From Heligmosomoides polygyrus polygyrus (Eukaryota; Nematoda; Chromadorea; Rhabditida; Heligmosomidae), in NCBI GenBank assembly GCA_947396885.1, contig OX377202.1, positions 66,622,643-66,686,642 on the forward strand: a DNA stretch of 64,000 bases. Direction: 5' to 3'. Under the pieces are notes generated by a model. That model worked only from the letters and a program-made list of their open reading frames with translations. It ran no database searches and was not told the DNA's origin. Below are positions 33,457 through 45,533 of the stretch, piece after piece. Position 1 is the first letter of the stretch; each line of letters opens with the position of its first letter. A program made the position numbers and the translations under genes.

Positions 33457-34790
33457 TCCCCGGCGGGCTTACCAGGGAAGGGTCTCAGGCGTAGGTCTGA
33501 ACGGGAGAAACGGGTAGTACTGCGAAAATCTCCAGCCTTCATATAGTAGAAGAACATGTTTCGTTTTTGCTGAGTCCTTGAACCAAAAGAGCTACGGGCC
33601 CTCGAAGCGGCGGGGGGGGGGGTACAGTAGCGTACCGTCAGCACCTGCTCGCGTGCATGCGTTGCGCGCGCGAAATTGTACGGACGGCGAAGGGATCAGC
33701 GGCAAGCGATTCGGTGGCGCGACAGGGTGCGAGGTTGCTTCAAGGATGCTAGCCCAGATGTTCGACTCCCGCGCTAAGCACCATTTTTGCATCTTTAATA
33801 ACCGCTGCCTCCTTCACCAATTTGCTTCCTACACATCTCCTACACATTTATTTCACTCTAAATTGTCAAAAGGGCCAGATTCGTGATCAACACCCCATGA
33901 CCTCGACAGCCCTAGTCACCCGTACCTTCTGTAACCTACCATAATTAGCCGAAATTTTGAAAAGGTATGTCAGATTCGTGATCAGCACTCCAAATACCCC
34001 CCCCCCACGCTAGGAGAAGTCTTGGCAGAATCGGTGATTATGATCTCGACAGCCGTATTTCACTCTAAATTGCCGTAGTCATCCGTACCAGCTGTAACCC
34101 GTATGTACCTGCTGTGAGGTCACTGTTGAACATTCGCTGAAAAAACACAAAACGTTGTATAATTCAGAAACTGGGAAAAGTGAGTGAACAACAGCTAGTA
34201 AACCCTTAATTGACAATTCAGAGTGAAATAAATGTGTAGGAGATGTGTAGGAAGTATGCTGATTTAAACCGCCATCAAGGCACGATTGTACTTTCATGAC
34301 TCCAGACGTTGAGGAGAGGCCAAAAAGGAATCCCACTCAAACCTGGCCCAAGGGGGTTATTTGTTTTTTTTTTGTGGTGCTGATCACGAATCTAACATCT
34401 GTTTTTGAAATTTCGGCTGATTACGGTGGGTTACAGCAGGAACGAGTAACTAGGGCTGTCGTCGAGGGCATGGAATGTTATTCACGAATCTGGGGTGTTG
34501 GTCTCGAATCTGACCCTTTTGACAATTTAGAGTGAAATAAATCTGTAGGAGATGTGTAGGAAGCAAACTGGTGAAGGAGGCAGCGGTTATGAAAAAATGC
34601 AGACATAATGCATAGCACGGGAGTCGAAATTCTGAGCTAGCATCTTGCCCACCTTCTAGAGCCCGTAGCTCTTTTGGCTCAAGGACTCAGCAAAAACGAA
34701 ACATGTTTTTCTACTACAAGAAGGCTGGAGATTCTTGCAGTTCTATCCATTTCCTCCGTTCAGAGCTACGCCTGAGACCCTTCCCTGGTT
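33457..34790. repeat. Inverted pair of the tRNA-headed repeat (copies 2 and 3)
   Basis: Copy 2 (about 33457-34060, plus by its tRNA-like segment at 33701-33778) and copy 3 (about 34080-34790, minus, tRNA-like segment truncated at 34612-34655) are the family described at 2216-2975. Outer ends read CCAGGGAAGGGTCTCAGGCG and CGCCTGAGACCCTTCCCTGG, an exact inverted repeat, so the pair forms a foldback of about 1.3 kb. Copy 2 has an expanded run of 11 G (33612-33622) where copy 1 has four. Confidence 0.75.
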
Positions 34791-36015
34791 AGATTATAGA
34801 GACACGACGTAACTATACGCAACGCAAACCAGACTTTTTCATATTTAACAAGAGGTAGAAAGCAGAGTTAGATAGTCAAAGCCGTGTTTTGCCGATGTCA
34901 AGACGTATCTAGTATTCTACAACTCTCGGCGATCAGTCAGTAAACCCCACTTATTTAATCGAACACTTGACAATATTCCTGTGAATCAGCACCGATATCC
35001 ATTTGGCCACAGTCCCTTCCGCGGTTGCAGTGACCGATTCACCTCAATAGACCTGCACCTTCCTTCTGTGAACCTAAGTAACTGGCAGATTTCTATCATC
35101 TAATTATAGGTGAAGCTCCAAACCTGTGCAGGTTAATTTTTGTGCACTACTAGGTGATCCCAGCCGCCCCTCGCCTGATCAAGACTCACTGAAGTGGCAG
35201 TTTTTTGTAGTTTTTGTCTCGCCCAGATGCCCGCAGGAAATTTGAAAACCGCCACGGTGCTTCCCACAATCAGACAGTCCCCTATAACGCTCAGTACGTC
35301 ATTACAAAAATCTCCATGGGAAGTTCATTGACCTCCTCGTCAGTAACCTTACTTGCTTTGCTGCTGAAAAAACTATATATTCATAGCGACTGGCAACAAA
35401 GCTCTGTGCTTTCCAGGTGGCCTTTTCCACTTGCATCGTCGATAAATATTGTCCAGTATTAACGTTTATCCTTTTCAACATTTCGCTAGTTGACGACTTC
35501 TACTACTGCGGATATAAACTTCATAAAAACTTAAGAATTAAAGGGAAAGTGCCATCGATCGGGAGTGGTCGAAGTACTTCTGAAGAGTAAAAGACTAACC
35601 CCAACACCGTCTACATATTATCAGTGGTTACGGCTTGAAAGGAAAAGAAGGTGTCATTCTGTTTAAGAATTTCATATAGTCTTCCGAATTCAAGTGGGTA
35701 GATGAACTCTGAACAAGGAATCCTCTCTAGACTACTTCTGCTGAGTCACCATAGAGACCTTGCCGCTATGCACACCATTTCGAGGGCCGCGATACATGTT
35801 GTTTTGTTGTTCGACTTCAAAATATGTTTACTGAGGTTTTTACACAACAATAATGATAGATCAGAAATATTGGGAGAACATCTTTCTTTGAAATGTATGT
35901 TTCGTTTTTTTCTGTACGGCAAGCATAATGGTTTTTTTCTGCACGGCAAGTATGAGGAAAGGCATGGAAAATTTTGCAGAAGTTTGAGACTGGGAAAACT
36001 TATGGTGGACCTATA
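34791..36015. other. No gene recognised
   Basis: A/T-rich sequence. At 35905-35949 TTTCTGTACGGCAAG and TTTCTGCACGGCAAG are a short direct repeat. No coding similarity was recognised. Confidence 0.35.
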
Positions 36016-37157
36016 ATTTATTTATTTATTTATTTATTTATCAGACATGAACGTAGTCATGCATTACATAAGTAATGACAGAAAAACAAATACTAGGTCA
36101 CACAAACTACAACAAACATAAAATTAAACACAGCACGTTTAACATAACTTTTTACGTACCATTAGGGACTTGAACGAATTCATGGACATGTTCATGATAT
36201 TCTCATCCTCACCTAATAATAAATTCAAGTCCTTAAGATTTCTGTATGTGAGGAAGTTTGATCTCGAGTGCGATTTTGGAACAGGAAGGTAAAGCCTTAG
36301 GTTCCCTCTCCTATTCGTAGTCAGAGGTGCACCAAAAAATATCGTGGGATCTATTGAAATTTTATTTGTAAGAATCTTAAACATCATGGTCATGCCGATC
36401 ATCTTCCTTCGACTGCGGAGTCAAGGTAATTTAGCTGTTTGGCCCTGTCTGGACCTCGAGGTATATTGTCATAGTTGGTTCCAAAACATCTTAAAAATAA
36501 TCTTCGGGTGAAGTTGTTCTGGACGCTTTCCAGAAGAGCAATGTCTTTCTTTTTGAATGGATTGAACACTGAAGTACCGCTCTCTAAAACAGGCCTAACA
36601 TACGTCTTATATGCACGAAGAAGTGCAAGAGAATCATTGGTTTTGAGCTGTTTGAACAGGTTGTAAATGCGATAATTCGCCTTTTTAACAATTGCCTTAT
36701 TATGGGAATCGAAGCTTAGATCACTAGATATATGGAAACCCAGATCACGGGTGTTTTTTACGTGCTTTAAATCTGTGTCCTTGAGCTTATAAGTTGGTGA
36801 ATTGTGCTGATGCTTTGACTGAATGACAAGACAATGCGATTTTTCTGCGGCTAAAGGAAGTTCCCAAGTTGTCGCAAATTTCTCAAAGAAATTAATTGCG
36901 GCTTGGATTTCAAGAGAAAGCTCTTCTTCGTTCACTTCAGCATAAACTTTCACATCGTCAGCATACATTTTGCAGCTGACCCCTAGGCTGGTGATAGCTT
37001 CAGGAAGTTCGTAGGTATACAGGAGGAATAGTAAAGGTGACAAGACACTCCCCTGTGGAACACCACTGGGAGAAGAAAAAACCGCGGAGAACACTGTCTC
37101 TAACCTAACTTGGTATGTTCTTCCGGAGAGAAAACCTTTAGTCCAAGACACTATCAT
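36016..37157 (-). pseudogene. CR1-like LINE, 3' half of ORF2
   Basis: The minus frame of 252 residues starts at WTKGFLSGRTYQVRLETVF and carries PSGVPQGSVLSPLLFLLYT, SCKMYADDVKVYAEV (YADD intact), WELPLAAEKSHCLVI, TRDLGFHISSDLSF, YKTYVRPVLESGTSVFNPFK and SVQNNFTRRLF. After one frameshift near 36400 the C-terminus continues (RGNLRLYLPVPKSHSRSN) and stops at about 36142. A 3' UTR of about 100 bp ends in (AATA/TAAA)n at 36016-36041, the A-rich tail of the minus-strand element. The 5' part is cut at 37157, where a second CR1 copy begins. Best preserved RT palm and thumb of this family in the window. Confidence 0.85.
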
Positions 37158-37194
37158 TGGAGTTCAGTGAGATCTTCCTCTTACTAGGCCACTC

Positions 37195-38043
37195 CATCAC
37201 ACTTCGTATAGAGTTTGAAATCTATTCTTGAACAAAGCGTTGATTTTAAGAATCGTAGGCACAGTAAGTTCTTAAATCGTCTGCAAAAATTTTAACCTCC
37301 AAACTAGGATACTCTTACAGAATTTGAGGCAAGTCAGCTGTATATGCTGAGAGAAGAGCAAAAGAAAGTACTCCAACTTGAGTTATACCACATGGACATA
37401 TATAGATGTCTCTTTGAGAAGCTATTTCCAACTTTTACCGTTATGTGTCGCTTGTACAAATGGGATAACCACCATTTCAAAATTGCTCACGAATACAAAA
37501 GTGAACAAGCTTCTTAAAGAGCTTAATGTGACATACACTGTCGAATATTTTTGAAAGATTAAAAAGATAACATTAACCGGTCTTCCTTCATTCAGTGCTG
37601 TTTGCCAGTCATATCAAGAGTCACAAACCAGCGTAGAAGCTCCCAAAGTGAAACTATGCTTGGGATTACATTTGGGATTACATGGTACTTTGCAAACAAA
37701 TCGCACAGCTTATCTCGCACAATCTTTTCCAAGACTTTACCAGATGTAGCACATATGCTGATGGGTCTGAAACCAGATAGTAAAATGCATCACTGTTTTT
37801 CTAAATTGGTGTCACTATGAAATCCTTACAATTCATCGGAACTTGACTTAGAACTAGGGAGATATTAAGAACCATAGCTAGTGGGTATTGTAATGTGCTC
37901 GCACATTTCCGAAAAATTAGTTGAGGGATGCCATCATACGTAGCACACAGTGAGGGCTTCAGTCTTTTGAGGACATGCAGAACATCAGCAACGACTCGAA
38001 ACACAGGGGAGAAATCTGACGAATGAGAATCAAGCGCATACAT
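37195..38043 (-). pseudogene. CR1-like LINE, decayed RT N-terminal half
   Basis: Minus frames: at 38043-37801 LKRLKPSLCATYDGIP, FRKCASTLQYPLAMVLN and VPMNCKDFIVTPI, the first RT block (Leu-Lys-x-x-Lys-x...GxDGIP...VTPI). Then frame-shifted remnants near 37740 (SAYVLHLVKSWKRL) and at about 37280 a FADDLRTY-like motif. It is a separate, older copy from 36016-37157, since both contain an A-D-D motif. The foldback element at 38046 lies directly at its 5' end. Confidence 0.65.
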
Positions 38044-38045
38044 TA

Positions 38046-39053
38046 GGTTGTCCCATAAGTCCCCGCCGTTTCTTTCAACAATTCATTGCGGATTTCTCCA
38101 ACAAAGCGCTATACAGCATTCGAAAGAGAATGATTCGCTCTATTACAACACATATTGCGCTTCTCTCTTCATCCCGAATTTTGTCAATTTTTGAGTCGTT
38201 AAAGTGAAAATGTGATCATCCACGCACATGTTTTCTCCACTTAGGTTTGGAATTTTTGCGCAGTTTTTCAAAGCATTTGGAAGATAATGTTCTGTGCTAC
38301 AAGAATACGTGTTGGTCCTATTTGCTCACTTGTCCTTTATTGATTTTTAGGATATCAAATTGGGTCATCCGACTTTTCCGTCCACATTTTTACCGACAGC
38401 TCGCTTCTGTGTTTGGACTTTTTTGCTTGTATGTCGTTCGAAAAAGGTTATCTTGCTCAATAAGAATTTGTGTCGCGTTTGTTGGCTCATGCTGATTTCT
38501 GTCGAATATCCATGAACAAGAAGAAGCTGTTATTGCTGAGGATGATTTTTCTCTTTTTGGAATATTATTGATATTCGACAGAAATCAGCATTAGCCAATA
38601 ATCGCGACACAAATTTATTTAGAACAAGATTTTCTTTTGGTCGACATATAACATCAAGCAAAAAAGTCCAACCACAGAGCAGGAGCTGTCGGAAAAGTAA
38701 ATCTTCTCCTTCGGGCATCCCAATTTGATGGCCCAATAAAGGACAAGTGAGCAAATAGGACCAACACGTTTTCTTGTAAAACAGAATACTGCCTTCTAAA
38801 TGGTATAAAAACTGCGCAAAAATTTCCAATCCAAAGCGGAGAGAACAAGTGCGCAGATGGCCACTTTTTTACTTTTTCTCTTTTCACTTCAACGACTTAA
38901 AACTTGACAAAGTTCAAGATTAAAAAAGAAACACAACACATGCTCCAATAGGGCAAATCAAAGCTTCAAAAGCTGTGTAGCGCTGTGCAAGAGGCTGCCA
39001 GCGAAATCCGCAATGAATCGTTGAAAAAAACGGCGGCGACTTATGAAGCAACC
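38046..39053. mobile_element. 1-kb foldback element with mariner-type ends
   Basis: Ends GGTTGTCCCATAAGTCCCCG (38046) and, read inward from 39053, GGTTGCTTCATAAGTCGCCG, each with flanking TA (38044-38045, 39054-39055). The resemblance to TA-flanked GGTTG...AAGT ends of irritans/cecropia-type mariners is clear. The whole element is an imperfect palindrome: left arm to about 38515, right arm from about 38571, sharing TCAAATTGGG, TTTTCCG...CGACAGCTC, GAATTTGTGTCGCG and CTGATTTCTGTCGAATAT blocks. The centre holds the beginning of the MPKR frame (minus) described at 50993-52249. It therefore looks like two inverted copies of one transposon's 5' end. Confidence 0.75.
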
Positions 39054-39186
39054 TAATATATACACCGGTGCGCAGAACTGTCGGTAGGTCTGGCTTATAA
39101 TCTGCAATCAAAATAAAAGTCACTGGTGGTACCCTTTTTAAATAACAATTTATACCAGTTACCTACTTTCGATATATTTTAGCTAT

Positions 39187-39217
39187 GGGTAACTGGTATA
39201 TTTTATACCAGTTACCC
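39187..39217. repeat. Perfect 14-bp hairpin
   Basis: GGGTAACTGGTATA and TATACCAGTTACCC separated by TTT. The right arm extends into a 20-bp direct repeat (TATACCAGTTACCTACTTTC at 39151-39170; TATACCAGTTACCCACTTTC at 39204-39223). It may belong to the 5' end of the PLE. Confidence 0.8.
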
Positions 39218-39591
39218 ACTTTCAACATAAGCGTATTTGGAGGCAGTTACGGTATCATTGGTTATAAGGAATGATATGGTGGTGGAACAGAATTGAATAG
39301 TTGAAAAACTAGCACATGAAGACGCGAATAGACAACCTTAATCCCAACTTCAGGTACAGCGTTTTTATAAATGCAAGGTAAACGGCAAGTATAATATAAA
39401 AAAATTTGGTACAAGTAATACAGGTATCAGTTGTGATGCTTCTTGTAAAGTTTGTATGATTATTAACAAAGAGAATTTTATTAGTTGTCATACGACTAAT
39501 TACTCCGTTTCTACATATAAAGATAATGTTGCTAGCTGTAGATCATCAAATGTTATATACTGCATAAACTGTGACACTTGTGACAAACAAC

Positions 39592-39605
39592 ATGTAGGTA
39601 TTACT
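39592..39605. repeat. Target-site duplication of RTE insertion, left
   Basis: ATGTAGGTATTACT, identical to 42748-42761. Joined, the two flanks restore the PLE endonuclease reading frame across the insertion, confirming the insertion point. Confidence 0.9.
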
Positions 39606-42600
39606 TTGATACTTTGATGGTCCTTTTGTCGGCTGGAGGTCTTCTGAGCGGGGACCACTACTCTTCCAGACCGCTCGATCATGGCTGCTTGCATCCAGTG
39701 AGGCAGACTCCGCTCTCTGAAAGATCTTGAGAATGAGTCTGCCCATCGCGTTGGCGGTCGTCCCAGTGGTCTCTTATGGTCTCTCGGGAGCCGTTCTGTG
39801 ACACGGAGACTCCATCTATCGTCCTTTCGTCGAAGCAGGTGTCCGGCCCAGCGATATTTGGACTTCTTCATGTACTGCAGAGGGTCTGCTAATTGCGACT
39901 TCTCCCGTAGCTCTGAGCTTCGTAGGCCTTCTTGCCATTGCTCACGAAGACCTGTCCTCAGAAGACATCTCTCCAGTGCACGATGCGTAGTTTGCATCGC
40001 TCTGGCGATTGTCTTGTTGTCGGGCCAGGTTTCCGTCGCGTCACACATCGCAGGCAGTACAGAGGCGTTGAATATCGAGGCCTTGAGGCCGGCATCCTTG
40101 ACCTGATCGGTGACTTCGCGAATCGAACTGAAGGCTGCCCATAATGCGCGTCTCCTGTGGGCGATTTCAGGAGCGAGGTCGTTATCCATGTCCAGATAGA
40201 CGTAGGAGTCGACCTGTTGTAGAGCGACTCCATTTAACCTTTCGAGTCCCGTGTCACACCACTGGTTGACCATAAATTGTGTTTTGGACATATTCATGTC
40301 CAATCCAATCTTCATACCTGCCTCATTGAGCTCGTTCAGCATTTCCTCGACTTCTGCCGTGCTGGTAGAGATGTGAACAATATCGTCGGCGAAGCGAAGT
40401 TGCTGATCCGTTTACCGTCGACAATGTAGCCATTATCGTCCCAGTTCAAGTCTTTCATGGCATCCTGGAGTGCCGCTGTGAATAGCTTGGGAGAAATCGT
40501 GTCTACCTGCCGTACTCCTTTCCCGATAGGAATTTTAAGCTTTCGATTGAACAACTGGATGGAGGTCGTTGTGTTCGAGAAGCATTCGTGGAGAAGTCGG
40601 ATGTAGGGCGATGGTATACCAGCGTGCACAAGAGCGTTCAAAACGGCGTTGATTTCCACAGAGTCGAACGCTTTCCGGCAATCCACGAAGACAAGGACAA
40701 GTGGGAGGTGGTATTCGCGGCTCTTCTCGATGAGCTGTGAGACAGTCTGAATATGGTCCATGCAGGAGAAATCCTTGCGAAACCCTGCTTGCTCCACTGG
40801 CTGATATTCATCCAAACAACGCTCCATGCGGTTAAGCAGTATCTTGGTGAAGATTTTGTACACAACCGAGAGAAGACTGATGGTCGATAGTTGTTGATAT
40901 CCTCCTGCTGACCTTTTTTAAAGATTAAAACTGTTTTCGACTCCTTCCATGAGTCCGGAATCCTACCAAGTCGAAGGTAGTGGTTGAAGTGCTTGGCAAG
41001 AAGTGAGCAGAGGGCACTGCCACCCGCACGAAGGAGATCAGTAGAAATGCCGTCCGGTCCGGTAGCAGTGCCCGGCTTCATCCTTCTGATGGCATGAGCA
41101 ACTTCTGATTCCAGAATGGGAGGTACTTGCTTAGCTGGTGGCATCAAGCATTTCGGGACAGTGATGGAAGAACGGAACAGATCTGTGTAGAATTCTTGAA
41201 CGATGGCCTCCATCGCTCTTCGAGACGTTTGCGTTGTTCCATCCTTATCCACAAGGGCTGACATTATTGCCTTCTGATCGCAGAGATTTCGATTGCAGCG
41301 CTTTATGCTTGAACCTTTCCCAGCGGCTTCTAACAACTTCAATCTTCAGTAGGCTTGAATGGACTCCTTCACTGCAATTCGACAGGCCTTCGAGATGGTG
41401 ACTTTTCCAGATGGGAAGCATTAGGATCCAGTTTAACAGCTCTTCTTTGCTACAAGAGTTTAATCTCATGTGCGTTGAGTCTTGAAACAGACGGTGATAT
41501 GGCTCTACAAGAGCTGCTAGCACATTTCAACAGTCCTTTGGAGAGAAGGTCGTAGTCTTCCGATGGATCTTCAAGAAGATTCCAATGATACGACTTTATT
41601 GCATATTCCAACTCCTCAGACTTGAATGTGGGGATCCTCACCGGTGCCGGTTTATGAGTGTCACGCTTGAACATCCTCTTTTTGAGAGTCAGCTTCGCAC
41701 GGAAAAGACGGTGATCCGAGCCGGTGTCAAATGAAGGCAGCACGGAAACGTCGAACAGACTCCAGCGTCTGTTTGTAAAAACATGGTCGATCTCCGAACA
41801 TGTTTCTCCATTTGGGCTTTCCCAGGTCCATTTTCGCTTTGAAGGCTTCTCAAACATAGAATTTCCATGGTAGGATAGGAAGTCTATCAGGCGCTCTCCG
41901 TTTTTGTTCCTTGAGGAAGTTCCATGTGGTCCTAGCCTCCATTTTTCGTGATCATTTGTACCGACGATAGCGTTAAAGTCACCAACGACAACTTTGTAGT
42001 AGCTCTTCTCGTCGCTGACAGTCCTTTCGAACAGCTTGTAGAATTCCTCCTTTTCTTCATCTGTGGCCGCAGATGTTGGAGCATCTGTGGCCGCAGATGT
42101 TGGAGTTGTTGGAGATGTTATCCATTTATGATGGAGATGGTTCCTTGATCTTTGGTTTCCAGGCGAAGAACAGCTACTCGCGGACTGATGATCTTGTAAG
42201 AGTCTACTAGTCTACCGTCGAATTGACGAGAAATCCAACTCCGCCAATATTCTTTCTCCGATAATGAGAAGATCGTTGTGGTCGGTCCTTCTTATGGTTT
42301 CCGTTCTGCCTTTCGTTTCCTGCAGGGCAATGCCGCCGTATTTGATGTTGCGGCTTCTGTAAAGCAGTGTCCGAAGATCCTGCTCAGATGCGATCGGACG
42401 ACAGTTATAAGTGCAGACGAATAGGCAGTTTCCGTGTCGCGGTGGGAGGGAGTTTCCGGTAGTACGATTCCAATGACGTCCTGATTGTTTAACTCTGAGA
42501 TTAGATATTCGCCGGAGGTGGATGGAACCGACGTCATAGAAGTCCACCTCCGGCGCGGAGGACTGGAGCACGGGTTTAGTTGTTTGAGCCATAGCGGTGG

Positions 42601-42747
42601 TCTAGTTACTCACATGTTCCTGGCCAGGGATACTGGAGAGCCGCCCATACACGACAAAGCGTCGCGTACTGCGTGACCCTTTGTGCCGTTAGCCATCACA
42701 AAGTGATGTTCACCCCTTCACCGCGATGAGGTGGCACATGAAGGGGT
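39606..42747 (-). mobile_element. Nearly full-length RTE-like LINE (3.14 kb)
   Basis: Minus-strand non-LTR retrotransposon nested in the PLE between 14-bp duplications. ORF2 domains in order: apurinic endonuclease (LFVCTYNCRP about 42430, LQETKGRTE, YYKVVVGDFNAIVG about 41990, SEIDHVFTNRRW, GSDHRLFRAKL about 41700); RT (MKPGTATGPDGISTDLLRAG about 41080, VFVDCRKAFDSVE about 40670, GVRQVDTISPKLF with Gly to Val change, FADDIVHIS about 40390); and C-terminal domain (YRWAGHLLRRKD, RPPTRWAD). It has a handful of frameshifts (for example near 42200, 41450, 40900, 40410) but few stops, so it is relatively young. The 3' end is CCATCAAAGTATCAAAG, a short repeat tail as in RTE elements. The C-terminal frame reads on into the PLE. 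Confidence 0.9.
42058..42105. repeat. 24-bp tandem repeat within RTE endonuclease
   Basis: CATCTGTGGCCGCAGATGTT-GGAG occurs twice with 24-bp period, encoding a doubled Asp-Ala-Pro-Thr-Ser-Ala-Ala-Thr on the minus strand. An in-frame expansion between endonuclease motifs. Confidence 0.75.
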
Positions 42748-42761
42748 ATGTAGGTATTACT
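42748..42761. repeat. Target-site duplication of RTE insertion, right
   Basis: ATGTAGGTATTACT, identical to 39592-39605; followed by the continuation of the PLE endonuclease (Thr-Thr-Arg-Asn-Trp). Confidence 0.9.
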
Positions 42762-44822
42762 ACTAGAAACTGGAGATAGGATGATGGAACATATGAGAAA
42801 TATCTATAACTATAGTAATAGTCGGGGAAAATTATTATAAGATCATTTTAATTTGTCATGCCACAACAAATCTTTCCACATCACAATTCTAGACACCTTG
42901 GGAAAAAATAAAGGTATCAATCAATATTTTAAAAGAAAAAGAACTTTTTTGGATTCAACTTCTTATGATTTGTTATCCGTTTGCGTTTAATAATAATATC
43001 AAAGGCTATGGTAATCTCACACAAATTACCAATTCCCTTACACATAAATCAAACCATCCCTTTTTAACATTAAGATAACTAAAGATCGATCTAATAGAAA
43101 TAAGACTATTAAAAAGCGGAAACAAGTAAAACACAGAAATATAATCAATAAACAATTATCTACGACTTAAAAAAATTTCTTCTTAATAATAACTAACAAT
43201 ATGATTTATTTAGATTTCTTAAATCAAAACTAAAAAGTTTATAGAAATACTATTACGGAATACTTCGAATAGTATGAATTTATTTACTGTACCTAAAGAA
43301 CAACAAGTACTACTACTTAATTCTTAGTTTGCTATTTCCGTTTTAACTGTTTTAATAAAATGGAAGTTGTTTAAGAAAAGAAAATAAAAAAGAATGTACA
43401 TATCTAAAAATGCCTTTTTATAGTAAACATCCAACGATAAATTCATTCAACTTAAATAAAATCATAAATAACGAAGGTGTAATACAACCTATTAAAAGCA
43501 ATAGTAAACCATACAAACCTTTTAGAACATTTTATGAATATAAAAAACCTATATCTAAAGTACTATTTAATTATAATGGCATTCTTAATACTATAGACAG
43601 TACTTCAATAGATAGCATACCGTGCAGTTGTTCCAATTATGATACTTATACAAACCCCCATTTTAATCTTGTCTTGACAGGAGATACTATTATTTTCAAG
43701 GAAATGAAAGCTTAGAGCATTTTATTGAAAGACACCAAATTTAGACTTCCTCCTTTACTAAAGATTGAAGATATTTATAGAAGTTGGAAGAATATATTTG
43801 ATCAAATAATTGAAAAATTAAAAAACAGGCATAAACTAAGCTCGAGCAATCGTAATATGATTAAGCGGATCCTAGATAAGCTTTTTCATTAAAGAGATAC
43901 AGAATTCTATTTCGTCCTAAAAAAAACTAATTCTATATATGAATTCAAGGAAGTAGAAAAAACTTTAAAACTCTGAAACGATCCCATATATTTTGCACTT
44001 TAGATAAAGCTGCTTCCAACTATGGCATAATTTGCAAAAAGCTATATTTTTGCATTATACAATCGGAAATGAGCTACATGAACATGCTTACCTCCAACAC
44101 TATATATTCTCCTACACAACTTGGAATCGAACAAATTGTTGAAAAACACCTTACCTTTCTTAACAGTAGTTCATTGAAAACGATCGAAGGAGGAACAATT
44201 ACCCTAATATATTCCATTCCCAAGTTGCATAAGAACCTTGTTAAATTTAGATTTATAACGGGAGCTTCTAGTAGTAGTATTTAACCTCCTGCTTTTATAC
44301 TTACAGATGTTAAAAATTATTATAAAAATTATGCTCATAGTTTTCTTAATAGTAAGGGCTGTATTAAAACCTTTTATCAATAAATCATATAAACATATCA
44401 AATAAAGTCTGTTCAATGCTCAATGTTATTGGTCTTAGACTCTATACAGCAGACTTTGTAGATATAGATCACAGAGATACACAACATTTGCTTTAAAAAC
44501 TCTAACAAAAAGTATTTACAGGTAAATAAATATAAATGTTTTTACAATAATAAAAACTCATCTTCTATTTCTTCTAGAACTTATATGATACAGGATATAA
44601 TCTACATGTAAAATTATTTATTAGTCAACTCCTAGTGTAGGATAGGTAATAACATATATAATCAAATTAAGGGAGTTCCTCAAGGTGGCAATGCTTGTCC
44701 CATTATAGCCGATTTAACTCTTTCTTATTTTGAATATAAATATTCAATTAATAAAATTTTATTTAACAAAGAATTCCATCCCTTTAGATATATGGAAAAT
44801 ATATTGATTATTCATAATTTTA

Positions 44823-45533
44823 AGGACAAAGATATAAAAGGTATTATAGTTTTAGTATATCAAGATTGTTTAGAAGTTAGTCATAGTAATGACAATAATA
44901 ATGAATGTAATTTTTGGATCTCACTATAACTATAAGAGAAGGTAAGGCATTTACAAAACAATATAACAAAACTGATTACTTCGATTTTAAGGTTATCAGA
45001 CTTCCGCATTATAATCCATACACAAGTGAATGCTTAAAAAGATCCGTAATATATACAGAGACTTTACGAATATACGGAAACTGCAGCCTTAATGAATATT
45101 TTATAGATAGACTCGTGTTATCTATAAAATCTCTCATAGAACTAGGTTACCATGATGGCATTACCTTACAATCTATAAAAAAAGATAAGGATATAAAAGG
45201 TATTATAGTTTTAGTATATCAAGATTGTTTAGAAGTTAGTCATACTAATGACAATAATAATGAATGTAATTTTTGGATCTCACTATAACTATAAAAGAAG
45301 GTAAGGTATTTACAAAACAATATAACAAAACTGATTACTTCGATTTTAAGGTTATCAGACTTCCACATTATAATTCATACACAAGTGAATGCTTAAAAAG
45401 ATCCGTAATATATACAGAGACTTTACGAATATACGGAAACTGCAGCCGTAATGAATATTTTATAGAGACTCGTGTTATCTATAAAATCTCTCATAGAACT
45501 AGGTTACCATAATGGCATTATCTTACAATCTAT
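44823..45533. repeat. 359-bp tandem duplication in the PLE reverse transcriptase
   Basis: 44823-45181 and 45182-45533 are repeated with a period of 359 bp and only a few differences, including a 4-bp deletion in the second copy (TAGATAGACTCG versus TAGAGACTCG). The unit spans the YNKTDYFDFKVIRLPHYNPY region just after the catalytic motif. As 359 is not a multiple of three, the duplication itself breaks the frame. Confidence 0.9.
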
